DNA of 64,000 nt from Apus apus (lineage: Eukaryota > Chordata > Aves > Apodiformes > Apodidae): positions 22,526,241 to 22,590,240 of the forward strand of contig NC_067285.1 of assembly GCF_020740795.1 (NCBI RefSeq), read 5' to 3'. The notes under the pieces are model-generated. The model worked only from the letters and a program-made list of their open reading frames with translations, ran no database searches and had not been told where the DNA came from. The translations under genes were made by a program, and so were the position numbers. How positions within the stretch are numbered: the stretch's first letter is position 1; each line of letters starts with the position of its first letter. This document shows, one piece after another, positions 13,030 to 23,934 of the stretch.

Positions 13030-13275
13030 TTAAAGTGGGAGCCTCAGCTTGCTTAAAGCCCAGAACTCTTGTGTGTTTTGCTGTTGCTCCTGGTGCCACA
13101 GAAGTAATTGGTCCATGACATTAGAAGTCTTGTAACTTTCAAGGCTGTATATCTTTCCTCTTTTATAAGCTGGCAACAGATGAATTTCAGGACCTTTTAA
13201 AAAAATTATTGAGAACTTTGGAGCCCGTAGGGCTACTGCCTGTGCCTCGCAGTGATGATGTGAAATAAATGTCAT
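13030..13275 (-). other. Small unexplained ATG ORF followed by AATAAA
   Basis: An 81-codon ATG frame on the minus strand. It is open for about 24 further codons upstream of the ATG, back to a TAA. It contains a mixed, non-repetitive segment around FLKGPEIHLLPAYKRGKIYS. An AATAAA hexamer follows the stop within about 10 nt. No family was recognised. Length alone is compatible with chance, and the hexamer may be coincidental. Confidence 0.12.
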
Positions 13276-14225
13276 GTTAGTGCAGGGTGCAGAGCAAAAT
13301 GTGAAAGGGACCAGTAATGCCTAAGGGGTAAGAGAAGCTCTCTTGCTCTGCTTATGCTTTGGGTTGGGGGATTTTCTCCTGGCATATCTCCCTGCTGTAG
13401 GAGTCCCCTCTACTTGTCAAAATAGGCTGTTTAGCATAGTCCTGGGCTCAGCAGAGGTATGTCTGTTTTGTGGGTTGGTTTTTTTTTCCAGATCACATTT
13501 GGTCTCATCTCTGACACATCTCTGCAGCTTTCCCTTCCACAGGGTTCTGCTTGTTACAATCTCTTGATCCATTTAGAACTGCAGAGTACTCCATGTACAC
13601 AAGAACAGGTTTAGTATGCAGAAATACCACATGGATTAAGCTGTCTCTTCAGTCACTTTTCAAGAGTTATATTTTAGGTTTGAACCATCCTAAACTGTGG
13701 TACTGCACATCTAGGGCATGCTCTTCTGTCAGTGTAACTATGGCAGGATTTTCACTTGGAGATACATGACAAATTACTCCTTTAAATTACTAATTTAAAA
13801 ATAGACTGTGACTAGCTTCAACTTCTGCAGCCTACACCAGTGCCACAACAGCTTCTGTTACTCTTTAACAGTAAACCCTGCCAGACTTACCAAGCACTTT
13901 CTTGAAGCAGCAGCAACCAACACTGTTCCTGATTCTGAAAGGGCTGTGTCAGGCTCCCATCGCTCTGTTGAACTCCTGCATTTGTCAGTAGCTCATCAAA
14001 TCACATCATTGCTGCTAAATACTAGTGTATGGGCAGGAGGAGGAAAGAAACACCCTGCTCTCTTGGTGAGCTATACTTGGTACAGCTTAGTCATCTCCTA
14101 TGTAGAAGAGATGTACTGTGTATGCTTACTTATGTACTGTGTAGAGGTACTCACTATCACAGAATTTTAGAGGTTGGAAGGGACCTCAAAAGATCATCCA
14201 GTCCAACCCCCCTGCCAGAGCAGGA

Positions 14226-14990
14226 TCACCCAGAGCACATCACAGAGAAACGTGTCCAGGTGTTTTGAATGTCTCCAGTGAAGGAGACTCCACAACCTCT
14301 CTGGGCAGCTTGTTCCAGTGCTCTGTCATGCTCACAGGAAAAGTTTTCTCTGATGTTTATGTGGAACCTCCTATGTTCCAGTTTGCACCCACTGGCCCTT
14401 GTCCTGTCACTGGACATCACTGAAAAAAGCCTGGCTGTGTCCTCCTGACACTCACCCTTAACATATTTGCAAACATTGATGAGGTCACCCCTCAGTCTCC
14501 TCCAAGCTAAATAGACCCAGCTCCCTCAGCCTTTCCTCATCAGGGAGATGTTCCATTCCCTTAATCATCTTTGTGGCTCTGCGCTGGACTCTTTCAAGTA
14601 GTTCCCTGTCCTTCTTGAACTGAGGGGCCCAGAACTGGACACAATACTCCAGATGCGGCCTCACCAATGCAGAATAGAGGGGGAGGAGAACCTTTCTTGA
14701 CCTACTAACCGCACCCTTTCTAATACACCCCAGGATGCCATTGGCCTTCTTGGCTACAAGGGCACATTGCTGGCTCGTGGTCATCCTCCTGTCCACCAGG
14801 ACCCCCAGGTCCCTTTCTCCTACCCTGCTCTCCAGCAGGTCAGCCCCCAACCTGTACTGGTACATGGGGTTGTTCTTCCCCACATGCAAGACTCTACACT
14901 TGCCCTTGTTGAATTTCATCAAGTTTCTCCCCACCCAACTCTCCAGCCTGTCCAGGACAACCTTCTGGTGTGTCAGCCATTCCTCCCAGT
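14226..14990 (-). pseudogene. CR1 ORF2 C-terminal region, broken
   Basis: The C-terminal part of the same CR1 copy. The frame ending at 14485 includes [29 protein letters not shown] and the segment [15 protein letters not shown]. After further breaks, 14226-14420 carries remnants of the [15 protein letters not shown] terminal block. All of it is decayed coding sequence of the element, not a host gene. Confidence 0.85.
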
Positions 14991-15546
14991 TTAGTGTCAT
15001 CAGCAAACTTGCTGAGGGCACACTCTGTTCCCTCATCCAGGTCGTTGATGAAAATATTGAACAGGACCGGTCCCAGTACTGACCCCTGAGGGACTCCACT
15101 AGTCACAGACCTCCAACTAGTTTCTGTCCCATTGACCACAACTCTCTTTTTCCTTTCAACCAGTTAATGATCCACCTCACTACCTGATCATCAAGACTAC
15201 ACTTCCTCAGTTTATCTATGAGGATGCTGTGGGAGACAGTGTCCGATGCTTTACTGAAATCAAGATAAACGACATCTATCACCCTACCATCAACTATCCA
15301 CTTAGTTACTTCTTCACAGAAGGCTATACGGTTGGTCAAACATGACTTCCCCTTGGTAAAACCATGTTGACTGCTCTTAATGACCCCCTTATCCTTGATA
15401 TGCCTAGAGATAGTGCCAAGAACATGTTGTTCCATCACCTTTCCAGGGATGGAGATGAGGCTGATGGGTCTGTGGTTACCGGGGTCCTCCTTCTTGCCCT
15501 TCCTGTAGACTGCAGTGACATTTGCTGTCCTCCAGTCCTTACGCAC
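14894..15546 (-). pseudogene. CR1 ORF2 reverse transcriptase, palm region, frameshifted
   Basis: This is the upstream part of the broken CR1 reverse transcriptase. The frame at 15103-15546 carries the finger and palm motifs (NHRPISL, HGFTKGKSCLTN, VVYLDFSKA). The frame then shifts into 14894-15139, which carries [22 protein letters not shown] and the catalytic FADD. The usual Asp after FSKA is present as SDTVSH. Lost frames show that the enzyme is not functional. The endonuclease domain is absent because the element is 5'-truncated. Confidence 0.9.
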
Positions 15547-15578
15547 CTCTCCTGTTGCCCACTATGTGGCACACTTAC

Positions 15579-15763
15579 TCATCTCCAATGTAGAGGTTGG
15601 GCCAGACTTCATTGACATGAGTGTACTTCGGGCATCCTTTCCAGAAGAGTTTCTCCAATTCAAATGCACCTGGGGTATGGTAATCCTCAGCAGGATCTGC
15701 TTTGATTGCTGTGTATACATTTTTCTTCCCAGTGTTCAAACCTGCTGATGACATCTTGTCCAT
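15579..15763 (-). CDS. DUSP29: DUSP29 coding exon 1 (N-terminus)
   Basis: DUSP29 (DUPD1) encodes an atypical dual-specificity protein phosphatase that removes phosphate from Ser/Thr and Tyr residues. In mammals it is linked to skeletal muscle and to MAPK/AMPK signalling. This exon encodes residues 1-61 plus two bases of codon 62. It opens [15 protein letters not shown] and continues into the family-specific [17 protein letters not shown] and [13 protein letters not shown] segments, close to human DUSP29. The start chosen is ATG 15761-15763; a second ATG three codons on (15752-15754) is an alternative. The donor is GTAAGTG (15572-15578). Joined to exons 2 and 3 it gives 217 codons (654 nt with stop), close to the roughly 220 residues of the human protein. 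Introns are in phases 2 and 1. Confidence 0.94.
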
Positions 15764-15781
15764 GGAGTAGTGTGCAACAAT
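15764..15781 (-). other. DUSP29: DUSP29 5' UTR piece and acceptor of first coding exon
   Basis: A good splice acceptor (pyrimidine-rich CTGTTTTGGTTGCATTCCAG) ends at 15782. This places 18 nt of 5' UTR ahead of the ATG in this exon and implies at least one upstream non-coding exon. A possible donor for such an exon is the CTGGTAAGG read on minus near 17122-17131, but I cannot prove the join. Confidence 0.6.
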
Positions 15782-17053
15782 CTGGAATGCAACCAAAACA
15801 GAACACTAAGGACAAAGCAATTGAGTTCTGTTGCAGAACACTGGAAACAGCCAGGTGTGATTTGGCATGGTGTGAGATGGATGTACCTGCTCTGTGACAG
15901 GACAGATTTGCACATGGATTTCTACCATAGTGCGGAATACTTTGTTGGACTAACTCATCAGCAACAGGAACAAAAGCCAAAGGTTTGTAATCACTGACGT
16001 TTGGTCTCCAGTGGAATTTTTTTTCCTAGAAAATCCACTGGTAAGAATTTGGTAGGTCTAACAACCTGATTCAAGTGATTTAGAGCATCTAGGTGAACTG
16101 GATAGGGGAAATTTAAGATGCTTCTTTATCATTAATTGCAAATTTCCTGAAGGTTTTGCTGTTGTGTGACTTTCAGCAACTCAGGGACACTAAGTGTATC
16201 CATTCCTGTGATTGCTAGGTGTACGTGTACTACTCTTTTGAGATCTGGATGCAGCCCTGCACACAGGACCTTGTAGGCTGTTTCCAGGAACAGGAGTTTG
16301 CTTTCTCATGGCACCAGTTAGTAACAGAATGGGGTTTTTTTAGCCAGGATGGGCTCAAGGACTTCCTTCTCTTCAGGTTCACCTTTTATTTTTTATTTTA
16401 TTTTTTTAGCCTGGGTGCTTACTAGGTGGATGGTAGGTGGATAGGAAGAAGCACTTTTGAACATACAGTATAGAAGGGAGCAATGGAGCACTGTTGCCCT
16501 GCAGTTAAAATTAGAGTATCATTCACTTTTCCAAAACCAATCCTTTTAGTCTGGTCGTGTAGTCAGGAGTTACCACTCAGAACTGATAACTTTGAATGTC
16601 ATGTTTGTTTGAGCTATCTGCTGGTGTTCAACCTTTGATGTCAGCTTTACACACCTCTTGAAGCTCCAGATTCTATCCTGCTTGGTCTGTTTTCTCTCTG
16701 TGGTCCTGGTTTAGACTTTCCTCTGTAGAGTTTGCCTCCCTCATCTGTGGAGTCAACAATTGCAACCCAGTTAGGAGGTCTCCCTCCTCCCCCACTTCCC
16801 CAAAAATGTACCTTACTTGGGAGCTGGGCACTGACCCTATGAGTAGTGGGAGCTCAGAGAGCAGCCTAAAGCTATCACAGAGCTGGTGAGGGAAGTTAAA
16901 GGCCAGAGATTAAATTAAGTCTCAGCGCCTCCCTCATGTATTCATTTATGAAAGCAATGTCTTAGGACATAGTGGGTAGCTACACTTGCAAGAATATTCT
17001 CGTCTCAGACAGGTGAGTTATTTGCATCCATGTTTAACTTTCCTGATCTCCTG

Positions 17054-17277
17054 CAGCTGATGTATCTCAGGTGAAAGCCCAGTGAACTATATGAGATACA
17101 GAAACTCTTGCACCAGCGGCAACCTTACCAGCTGCTCGCTGCTGGTGCAGTACAGCTGAAAGGGGGCAATGCTGTGCTCCTTAGCTCAGGTGTGACCCTG
17201 CCCTGCAAGAGAAGTCAGCTGGTATCCCCACACATAGTGTTGGATGTGTTTACATTAAGAGGCTTTATTATTTTTAA
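17054..17277. promoter_or_regulatory. Candidate muscle enhancer/promoter: E-box cluster plus MEF2 site
   Basis: Four palindromic CAGCTG E-boxes occur at 17054-17059, 17129-17134, 17153-17158 and 17216-17221. Two CAGGTG E-boxes occur at 17068-17073 and 17187-17192. A perfect match to the MEF2 consensus YTAWWWWTAR (TTATTTTTAA) follows at 17268-17277. CAGCTG is expected about once per 4 kb by chance, so four in 168 bp is a strong local excess. E-boxes with MEF2 sites are the usual inputs of MyoD/myogenin-driven enhancers. DUSP29 is a muscle phosphatase whose first coding exon lies about 1.3 kb away. Binding and function are inferred. Confidence 0.5.
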
Positions 17278-18306
17278 TTACTTGAAAAAATTTTACTTGA
17301 AGAAGGTACAGTACATCCATGTGTTCCCAGTAAAGACAAAACGAGGAAGTGACTGAGAAGTAATAAATACATACATGAGAGCTCTTTAGTCCAAATTAAC
17401 AGGACTGGAAACTGCACAGTAGCAGACTAATATTTAGGTCATAATCCAGGCACAATGCTAGAGAAGAATTATTGTGAGGGACGTGAGCATTTTAATGTCA
17501 CCTGTGCAAATCAGAATTTGCACAATTCTGAAGGCAAAGTATGTTTTGTTCTGCTAGTTGTCATCAGGGAGGTTAATTGCTCATGCAGCTGATACAGCAA
17601 AACTCTAGGAACTAGAATGTGGGGCTGGCTACATGCCTGATCTCTTATTTACCCTGTGTCTGTCACTTAACCATCTTCCTCTCTTGTCATCTGAAAATAA
17701 GTTTCCTTTTTTTCCATGTTACCAGCCTTCTGCTCCACCTCCCTGTTGTCTCTGTCTTGTTTCTTCTACTGGACCACCTGATGTTTCAGGGCAGTGGTTG
17801 CTTCTGTCTCATCCCGTTGAAGGGAGATGTTGAACCTTGCAGTTCTGTAGGAGACTTGTAACAAGAAGAGGCAAAGGTGGGCTTAATCTTAGGAAGTGTG
17901 TGAGTACAGCCTGCCAAAAATCCACCTTTCTTGCAGCCACCAAATCCTGTAGTGACTCCCACAGTTTTTTGTGTTGGTCGCTGGTGATGTTAATGTTCTT
18001 TTAATTACAAAAATCTGACTATTGCCTTTGTGCAGCTGTTGTAGATTTCTCCTGCAAGCAAGATGACCATTTTCTACTGATGTTCTGTGTACCCGCGGGG
18101 TTTGTTTCCTCAATTTGGGCTCTTTTGTGCCTGTCATGTTCTGTTTCTCCACAAAACTTGAAAGAGCCAAATTATTCCTGGTTTCCTACTCCAAAGCTAG
18201 GCAAGACTGGAGTAATTTTTTTGTTTGGCATGTGTACACCTTTGTTCAAAAATTGGCCTGCTTTCAGTGGCAAGGGGATCTATCTTTCAGCCAAGCTTAC
18301 TAAAAC

Positions 18307-18327
18307 ATGATGATGATGATGCTGATG
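18307..18327. repeat. (ATG)n microsatellite
   Basis: Seven ATG/CTG triplets in a row, with one C interruption near the end. A short simple repeat with no sign of function. Confidence 0.8.
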
Positions 18328-21289
18328 TTTGGCTAAGTGGTCCTCTGTTGAGATTTGTAAAGGGCTCTGAGAATTCTAACTTCTAGCAAATCTACCTTGG
18401 ACGCAGTCTTGTGTGCCTCTGAGTAGCACCAAGTTCAATCTCTGTGTTCCCGGTAGCCATTCCCCAAGAGAGCCTTTTTCCTTCCCATGCCAGAATTATG
18501 CTAATTCCACAACAGTGTAGATAATGTTAGACTGTCAGAGATACAAATCTAATACAGTCTGACTTTGGGAGTGAATAGGCTGTTATCTGGAGTTTGATAA
18601 GAACTGCTATTTGTCTACTATGGAATTATCTTGAATGAAAGCCTGTTGCCTTGATGCTGAAGGACTGACTGTGCTTCTGTTCATGGCTCCATAGAATGGG
18701 AGGGGAGGAAATTAAGGGAAGAAGAGAAGGCATTGTAATTAGTAATCAGCCTGGTGGCTGCAGCACATTGATTTGTTACACCAGTAGTCCTGCTCGTAGA
18801 CTGCAGACCTCAAAACAGGGCAATTACATCTGCAAATGATCATTTGTGGTACTGTAGCACTGTCTCAGTTTGAAGCTTGGTTAGCACTCTGAATGTTAGA
18901 CCTCTGCTGAGAAATATTTGCTTCCGTCTGTCCTGGGAAACCATATGCTCCCTGAACTTTCAAGCAAGCTATGTTCTTTTATGCCTTGCCAATGTTATCT
19001 TCTGCAGGGAATTCTAAACAAAATTCGAGTGCAGCAAAGTATCAGCTGAAATTCCTCTAATAAAATAGGTATTTCAAATTTTTCTCTAGACTAAGTAAGA
19101 AATAACAGACTTGAATTAGGAGGAAGGGAAGGGGGAGAAGGGGGCTGGTTTGCTACTTGAGCTCTGGTATTAATTGCCATGAAGCATTTGGTTGGGGGGA
19201 GAAGGACATAGAGGCTTACGTCTTTCCAGGAACCAAAGATGTCTAACCTCATCTCTTATTGACTGTTCGGTGAACATCAAATGGAACTGAAGAAATTGTT
19301 CCCTAGACCTGCCATCTTAGATAAAAAAGTGAAAAGTGGATTGGATATAATTTTTTTTAGTTGTTCTTAATGCTGTTAATGATGCAAGGATGACTGTCTA
19401 GCACAAGCCCAGGCAAGGAAAGCTCAGGTATCTTTTGCAGAACTCTGGGGAAAGGAGATTGTCCCTTGCAGGGTGTTCGTCCAGTGCAGTCAGATGGCAG
19501 ACAGGTTGCAGGATTACCCCTGTGCAGGCTTGTCAGAGTAGTCTGCCACCCCTTGTGGTGCTTGCTTTGGGCTCAGATGCTTTACCTTATAGACTGGTTA
19601 GTGCAGGCTGAATGATGGACCCGTGCAGCTTTCCTGTACCAGCCTGGCAGTTGCTTCGTGGCACTGCACTGTGCTGGGGGCACACAACCTAGGATGTGAA
19701 AGCTCTCTGGAGTAGGCACAATCCTCATGCCCTTTGTGTAAGGTACTCTGTACCTTGCTTGCACCTGGAAGTGGAGGGATGAAGACAAGTCAGCTTGTGG
19801 GAACTGCCTTTAACAAAGTGAACTTCTCCTTGGCAGGAAGGTTTGAGCCCAACTTTGGGGCCAGAAGTTCCCTTCCAGTGAGGCAGGAGCAATCTGTGGC
19901 TTTTTCCACTCTTCCCCAGTGGCCAAGCTATGGCTCCTCTCTTGCTCTCTGCTGCTGTATGCCAAAGCCATAGCCCTTATCCCTAACCCACTGAGACCTT
20001 CCTGTTTCTTCTCTGCACCCACCCTGCAGTGGCTGTTCAGCAGCCAAATCCTGGGTCCACCTCAGTGGGACCAGCGTCCAGTGCTCAAGCCTGTGAGATT
20101 TTGTTTGCCAAGCCTGACATCCTGCAGGTTCTGCTTGTCAGTCCAGTATGTGACTAGCTCTGAACTGCTGGTGCTCACCAGTTATGCTGTCATGGACTTA
20201 AGTGTATTATCAGAACAAGGATGGTAAAGAATTGAGTCATCTGCATTTTTATACTCTAATCTTTCTCTTCATAAATAAAATCTAAATGCATGTTATCTAA
20301 TGAAATTTATTTGTTAATCATTTGGATGGCTGGAATATTTCAATATTTCTCCCCCTTGGGTTATATGTTTATAAATGAAAATATTGTTAGTGATTTCACA
20401 AAATGGTAATTCAGAATAATGGAGAGTTAATCCTCTTTTCATTAGCAAGCCACTTCAGGACATACACTGTGGCAAATTACACTGCATTTTAAGTCATTCT
20501 CAAGTGCTGTGCACTAGAAAAAAAACATTAAATTATTTTTTCATTGATAGAAGTAATTGTGTGGCTAATTTGGATAAGCAGTATGCATTAGGAACAGCAA
20601 AGGAATCTCTTCTTCATGTTCACTATCCCCTCTACAGCTGCCAAATGGAATTTCTTGTAGAACTCTTCAGCTTTTTTATTTTATTTTTAACAAAATAGGG
20701 AGGGAGGAAAGAAAGTGCAAAGGAAAAAAAGGAAGATCTGCCAGTGTATCTACTGTTTAATTCAGAGAGTGAACACAGTGTAGTGGCTGGAGTGGTGATA
20801 CGTCAGTGAAAGGTTTACTTTCTGCACCTTGTTCTGAGTCCCTTGAACTACTCAAATTAACTCAAAATTTCCAGGAAATTCCTGGGAAGTCACAGAACAT
20901 AGTAGCCAATTTTCAGATTTGTTCAACTGGAGGGATGTGCCTCCCACACCATAAAATTTGTAGGGCTTTTGGAAACCTCAGTCATGAGCTCTACAGTTTG
21001 GTAATCGCACAGGATAAGGAGAAAAAAACAGGGTTCATATCTAGAGGTGAGTGTCAGAGCTTCAGTGGTGGTGTGTACATTTCTAATGGTGCTTTTCCAG
21101 ATGTAGTGGAAGTTTCTGAGTCCTTTGAGACTGAAAACTAGAAGTCATTATCTACATAACAAAGTACGTTGTTTCTTAATATTTTTGGCTCAATGTGCTG
21201 TGTAAGCCTCAGTTTTGTGTATAAAGATGCCAAACAATTTGGCAAGATTTATGCCTGGGAGTTAATATCCAAGTCAGCTGTAAGGATTT

Positions 21290-21319
21290 AAAAAAAAAAA
21301 AAAGAAAAGAAGAAAAAAG
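21290..21319. repeat. A-rich tract
   Basis: A run of 14 A followed by A-rich sequence with scattered G. No retroposon body was recognised upstream of it, so it is listed as low-complexity sequence rather than a retroelement tail. Confidence 0.7.
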
Positions 21320-23920
21320 ACACGAACAGAAAAGGATTGCATTTGCCGTTGTCCTTTGTAAGGGCCTATGTATCCTCTCCCATTCTTTTCTGCACCTCTC
21401 CCTGACCCAGGGGTTTCCTTCATCACTGTGGTTGCCCCTGTGTGTACTCTGGCTGCCAATTTGTAGCTGTGTTTGTGTGCCTGAAGCTGTAGATCCCCCA
21501 TAAGGTCAGAGACCAGTGCTATTGGTATGCTCTACAAACATGCAACAGGAGAGGCTCAGCAGATAAGAGATGGGGAGAAAAGTGGAGACAGAAGACAATT
21601 TTCCTCTTAATTCTGTTAGCTGTTCTGTCCTGCCTTACATAGGGCACAGGGCTTCCTTGCCTTAATTCCTAATTCAGTCCGTATTTATATAGCAGAATAG
21701 TTTAAATTCTTTACCACCCATGTTTCCTGCTCTTGAGAGTTCTCCTAGCCTGTATGACATCAGTCACCTGTGTTAGTGGGTCTTTTGATGCTGAATTTAT
21801 TAAATTTAATTTGGTGTACGCAAGTGTACCAGCCTTGGTTTTTTACTCAAAGAGTTGTCTAAAAGCTTCATCTCCCTGAATATATCAACCAATTGCAAAT
21901 TCATCTGGTTTAGCTGGGAGTGAAAGGTTTTCAGTATCCAGCAAACATCTAAATATATAACCTATTTGTGAATGTGGAGATGGGTTTTGATCTTATTCCG
22001 GTTTTGATCCTTTCAGACTTTGCTTCCTACCTCTTTCCTCATGACAGCTGTGAAAAAGAAATGGAGCTGTGTTATCCTGGGTTTTTTCTGGTTTTGTTTT
22101 TTTTCCTCCTCTAAGATGCCAAGGGAGGAAAAGAAAATAACCAAAGCAGGCTATGTATCTGTCAGCTCTGGGCCTTTCATGAGAAGTCTACAGAAGTAAT
22201 GACATTTTCAGTAAACCTTATTCCCACTCCAATGCAATGGGAAATAAACATGGTGCCCTGAGATTAGTTGGTGGTTTGACCCTCAAATCCAGGGACTGAA
22301 ATTACCTACTGCTGTGAACACTGAATTTGAAAGAAGAACTGTAAAGTGGAAAAACCCCTCTGTAATTAGGATTGAGAAATAATTTTCATGCATGAAGTGT
22401 TTGTTACTGAAAAATTATTCCCATTTTCTTTTCTGATGTTGTATGGAGAGCTGACTTACTGAATGTTTTTATTTATCAGGTGGAATTCAGCGCCACTGAA
22501 ATAAGAGGACATCTATCTTCAGGGGATCCAAATTGAAGCGCTCTCAGCTTCCAGAAAATTGCAAAACCAATGCTTTTATTTTTATTTACTTATTTCTTTA
22601 ATAACTGTCTTGGATAAGGCATTTGTGGAGAAACAGCATCCATAGCAATTGTGTACAGAAGAGGGAAGTACCTGAGAGAAGATAAGGATGGCGAATACCA
22701 GTTCTCCTACACTTTCAAAAAAAATGTGCAAAAGGCTTGAATCCAGTTTAGTAACGTGTCTCCAGGTAAGCCCTCTCTCACTGCTGAAGGCAGACAAAAA
22801 TATCTCATAACTGAGGGTCTTCAGAAGCAGTGAGGAAGAACCTATTGAGCAAGTTCTGGAATTCTTAAGAAATGTTTTATTCTTCCATTTCCAGCAAGCG
22901 TGCCAGGTACATACCTCCCTTCAGGGTGAAAAAGTACTTACCCTTTTCGAGTATGACTAAGCAGAGGGCTGTTTTATAAACTGTAAAGTTCTCCTTGTAG
23001 AAGCCAAGGCACATGCTGTCTGGAGTGCAGTGTTTGCACTTGCGAGGAGGGTAAACAGTGCTTTGGTTTCTAAGGTTTTAATGACTCAAAGTACATCAGT
23101 TAAGCTGAGAGTTGGTTAGCTGCAGTAACAAAAGCATGCTTTGTTGTATGGTTTAACTAAAACAATTTAAAATAATGCTCTCTGATATGGCATCCCCATG
23201 ACATTTTGCTCTGACTCCAAATGCTGGCAATAACCAGGAAGAGCTATAGGCCTTCCTGTGTAACCTGGTGCTTGCTGCACCCCAGGGTACTGCAATGAAG
23301 TACAGTGCTGCAAAGTTTCCTTGGGTGTTTTTTTTTCCCCCAACACTAGATAAAAAAAAAATCATTTTACATAAATATCTCTTGGTAGGGAGGAGTAAGT
23401 CCTTCAAAAAGTCTTTCTCTGAAAGAGCCCTAAAAGAATTAAGCTAAGTGTTATACATCCAAAACTGGAAATCTCTGGAGTTACCTGCATTATACTTAAG
23501 TGAAGAAGAAGAATACAATACTGTGTTCCTTATTCCTGTTCTAGTAATTTACTTCAGTTCCTTTATTTTACCTGTGTATTCTTGTGCTTGAAGCATTTGA
23601 GGACTGTAAAATAGCTCATCCAGTGCATTTGTCCTTAATCACTTTTTATACCAGAAGAATCATAGCCTCTGTGCAATTATTTCCCAGGCCCTCCTGCTGT
23701 GAATATTTAAAACTAAGAAGTTATTTCAATTAATTTCTAAGCCACTGATGACTTTTAAAAAAACATATTTTTGCCCTCATTCTTTATTGTTGACTTAACT
23801 GGTTAATTTAAAACAGATTAAGCTGAGTTTTCATTCAATATTATGAGTGGACAAAGAAACTCAAAACACAACATCATCAGAGAGAATTGTAGTTAATCTG
23901 GAAAAGTTAGATTTGACTGG

Positions 23921-23934
23921 AGAGAGAGAGAGAG
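23921..23934. repeat. (AG)7 microsatellite
   Basis: Seven uninterrupted AG dinucleotides in an AT-rich stretch. Confidence 0.8.

Larger units (their letters stand above)
14152..15560 (-). mobile_element. CR1 LINE, 5'-truncated and degenerate
   Basis: This is a non-LTR retrotransposon of the CR1 family on the minus strand. Its 3' end is at about 14152, where the plus strand reads the classic reverse-complement CR1 tail (GAGGTTGGAAGGGACCTC... CAGTCCAACCCCCCTGCC). Its truncated 5' end lies near 15560. The reverse transcriptase is broken over at least three frames. The recognisable parts are the DWRTANVTAVYRKGKKEDPGNHRPISL block, the YLDFSKASDTVSH block, the catalytic FADDTKL block (about 14989-15016), and the distal [15 protein letters not shown] block. 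The tail octamers are decayed. It lies in the same orientation as DUSP29 and begins about 20 bp downstream of the DUSP29 exon-1 donor. Confidence 0.93.
5495..15578 (-). other. DUSP29: DUSP29 intron 1
   Basis: This 10.1-kb intron runs from the GTAAGTG donor at 15572-15578 to the acceptor at 5495-5497. Its 5' end is largely a degenerate CR1 LINE (about 14152-15560). The remainder is unique-looking AT-moderate sequence. It contains a 199-codon ATG ORF (9682-10281) and two smaller protein-like ORFs (8108-8311 and 13030-13275), all on the minus strand. None has a recognised domain. I see no RNA gene. Confidence 0.85.

Noticed and set aside
14735-15082. Plus-strand open frames of 75-115 codons opposite the CR1 element
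   Set aside because: They are antisense shadows of the CR1 reverse transcriptase, which is clearly on the minus strand.
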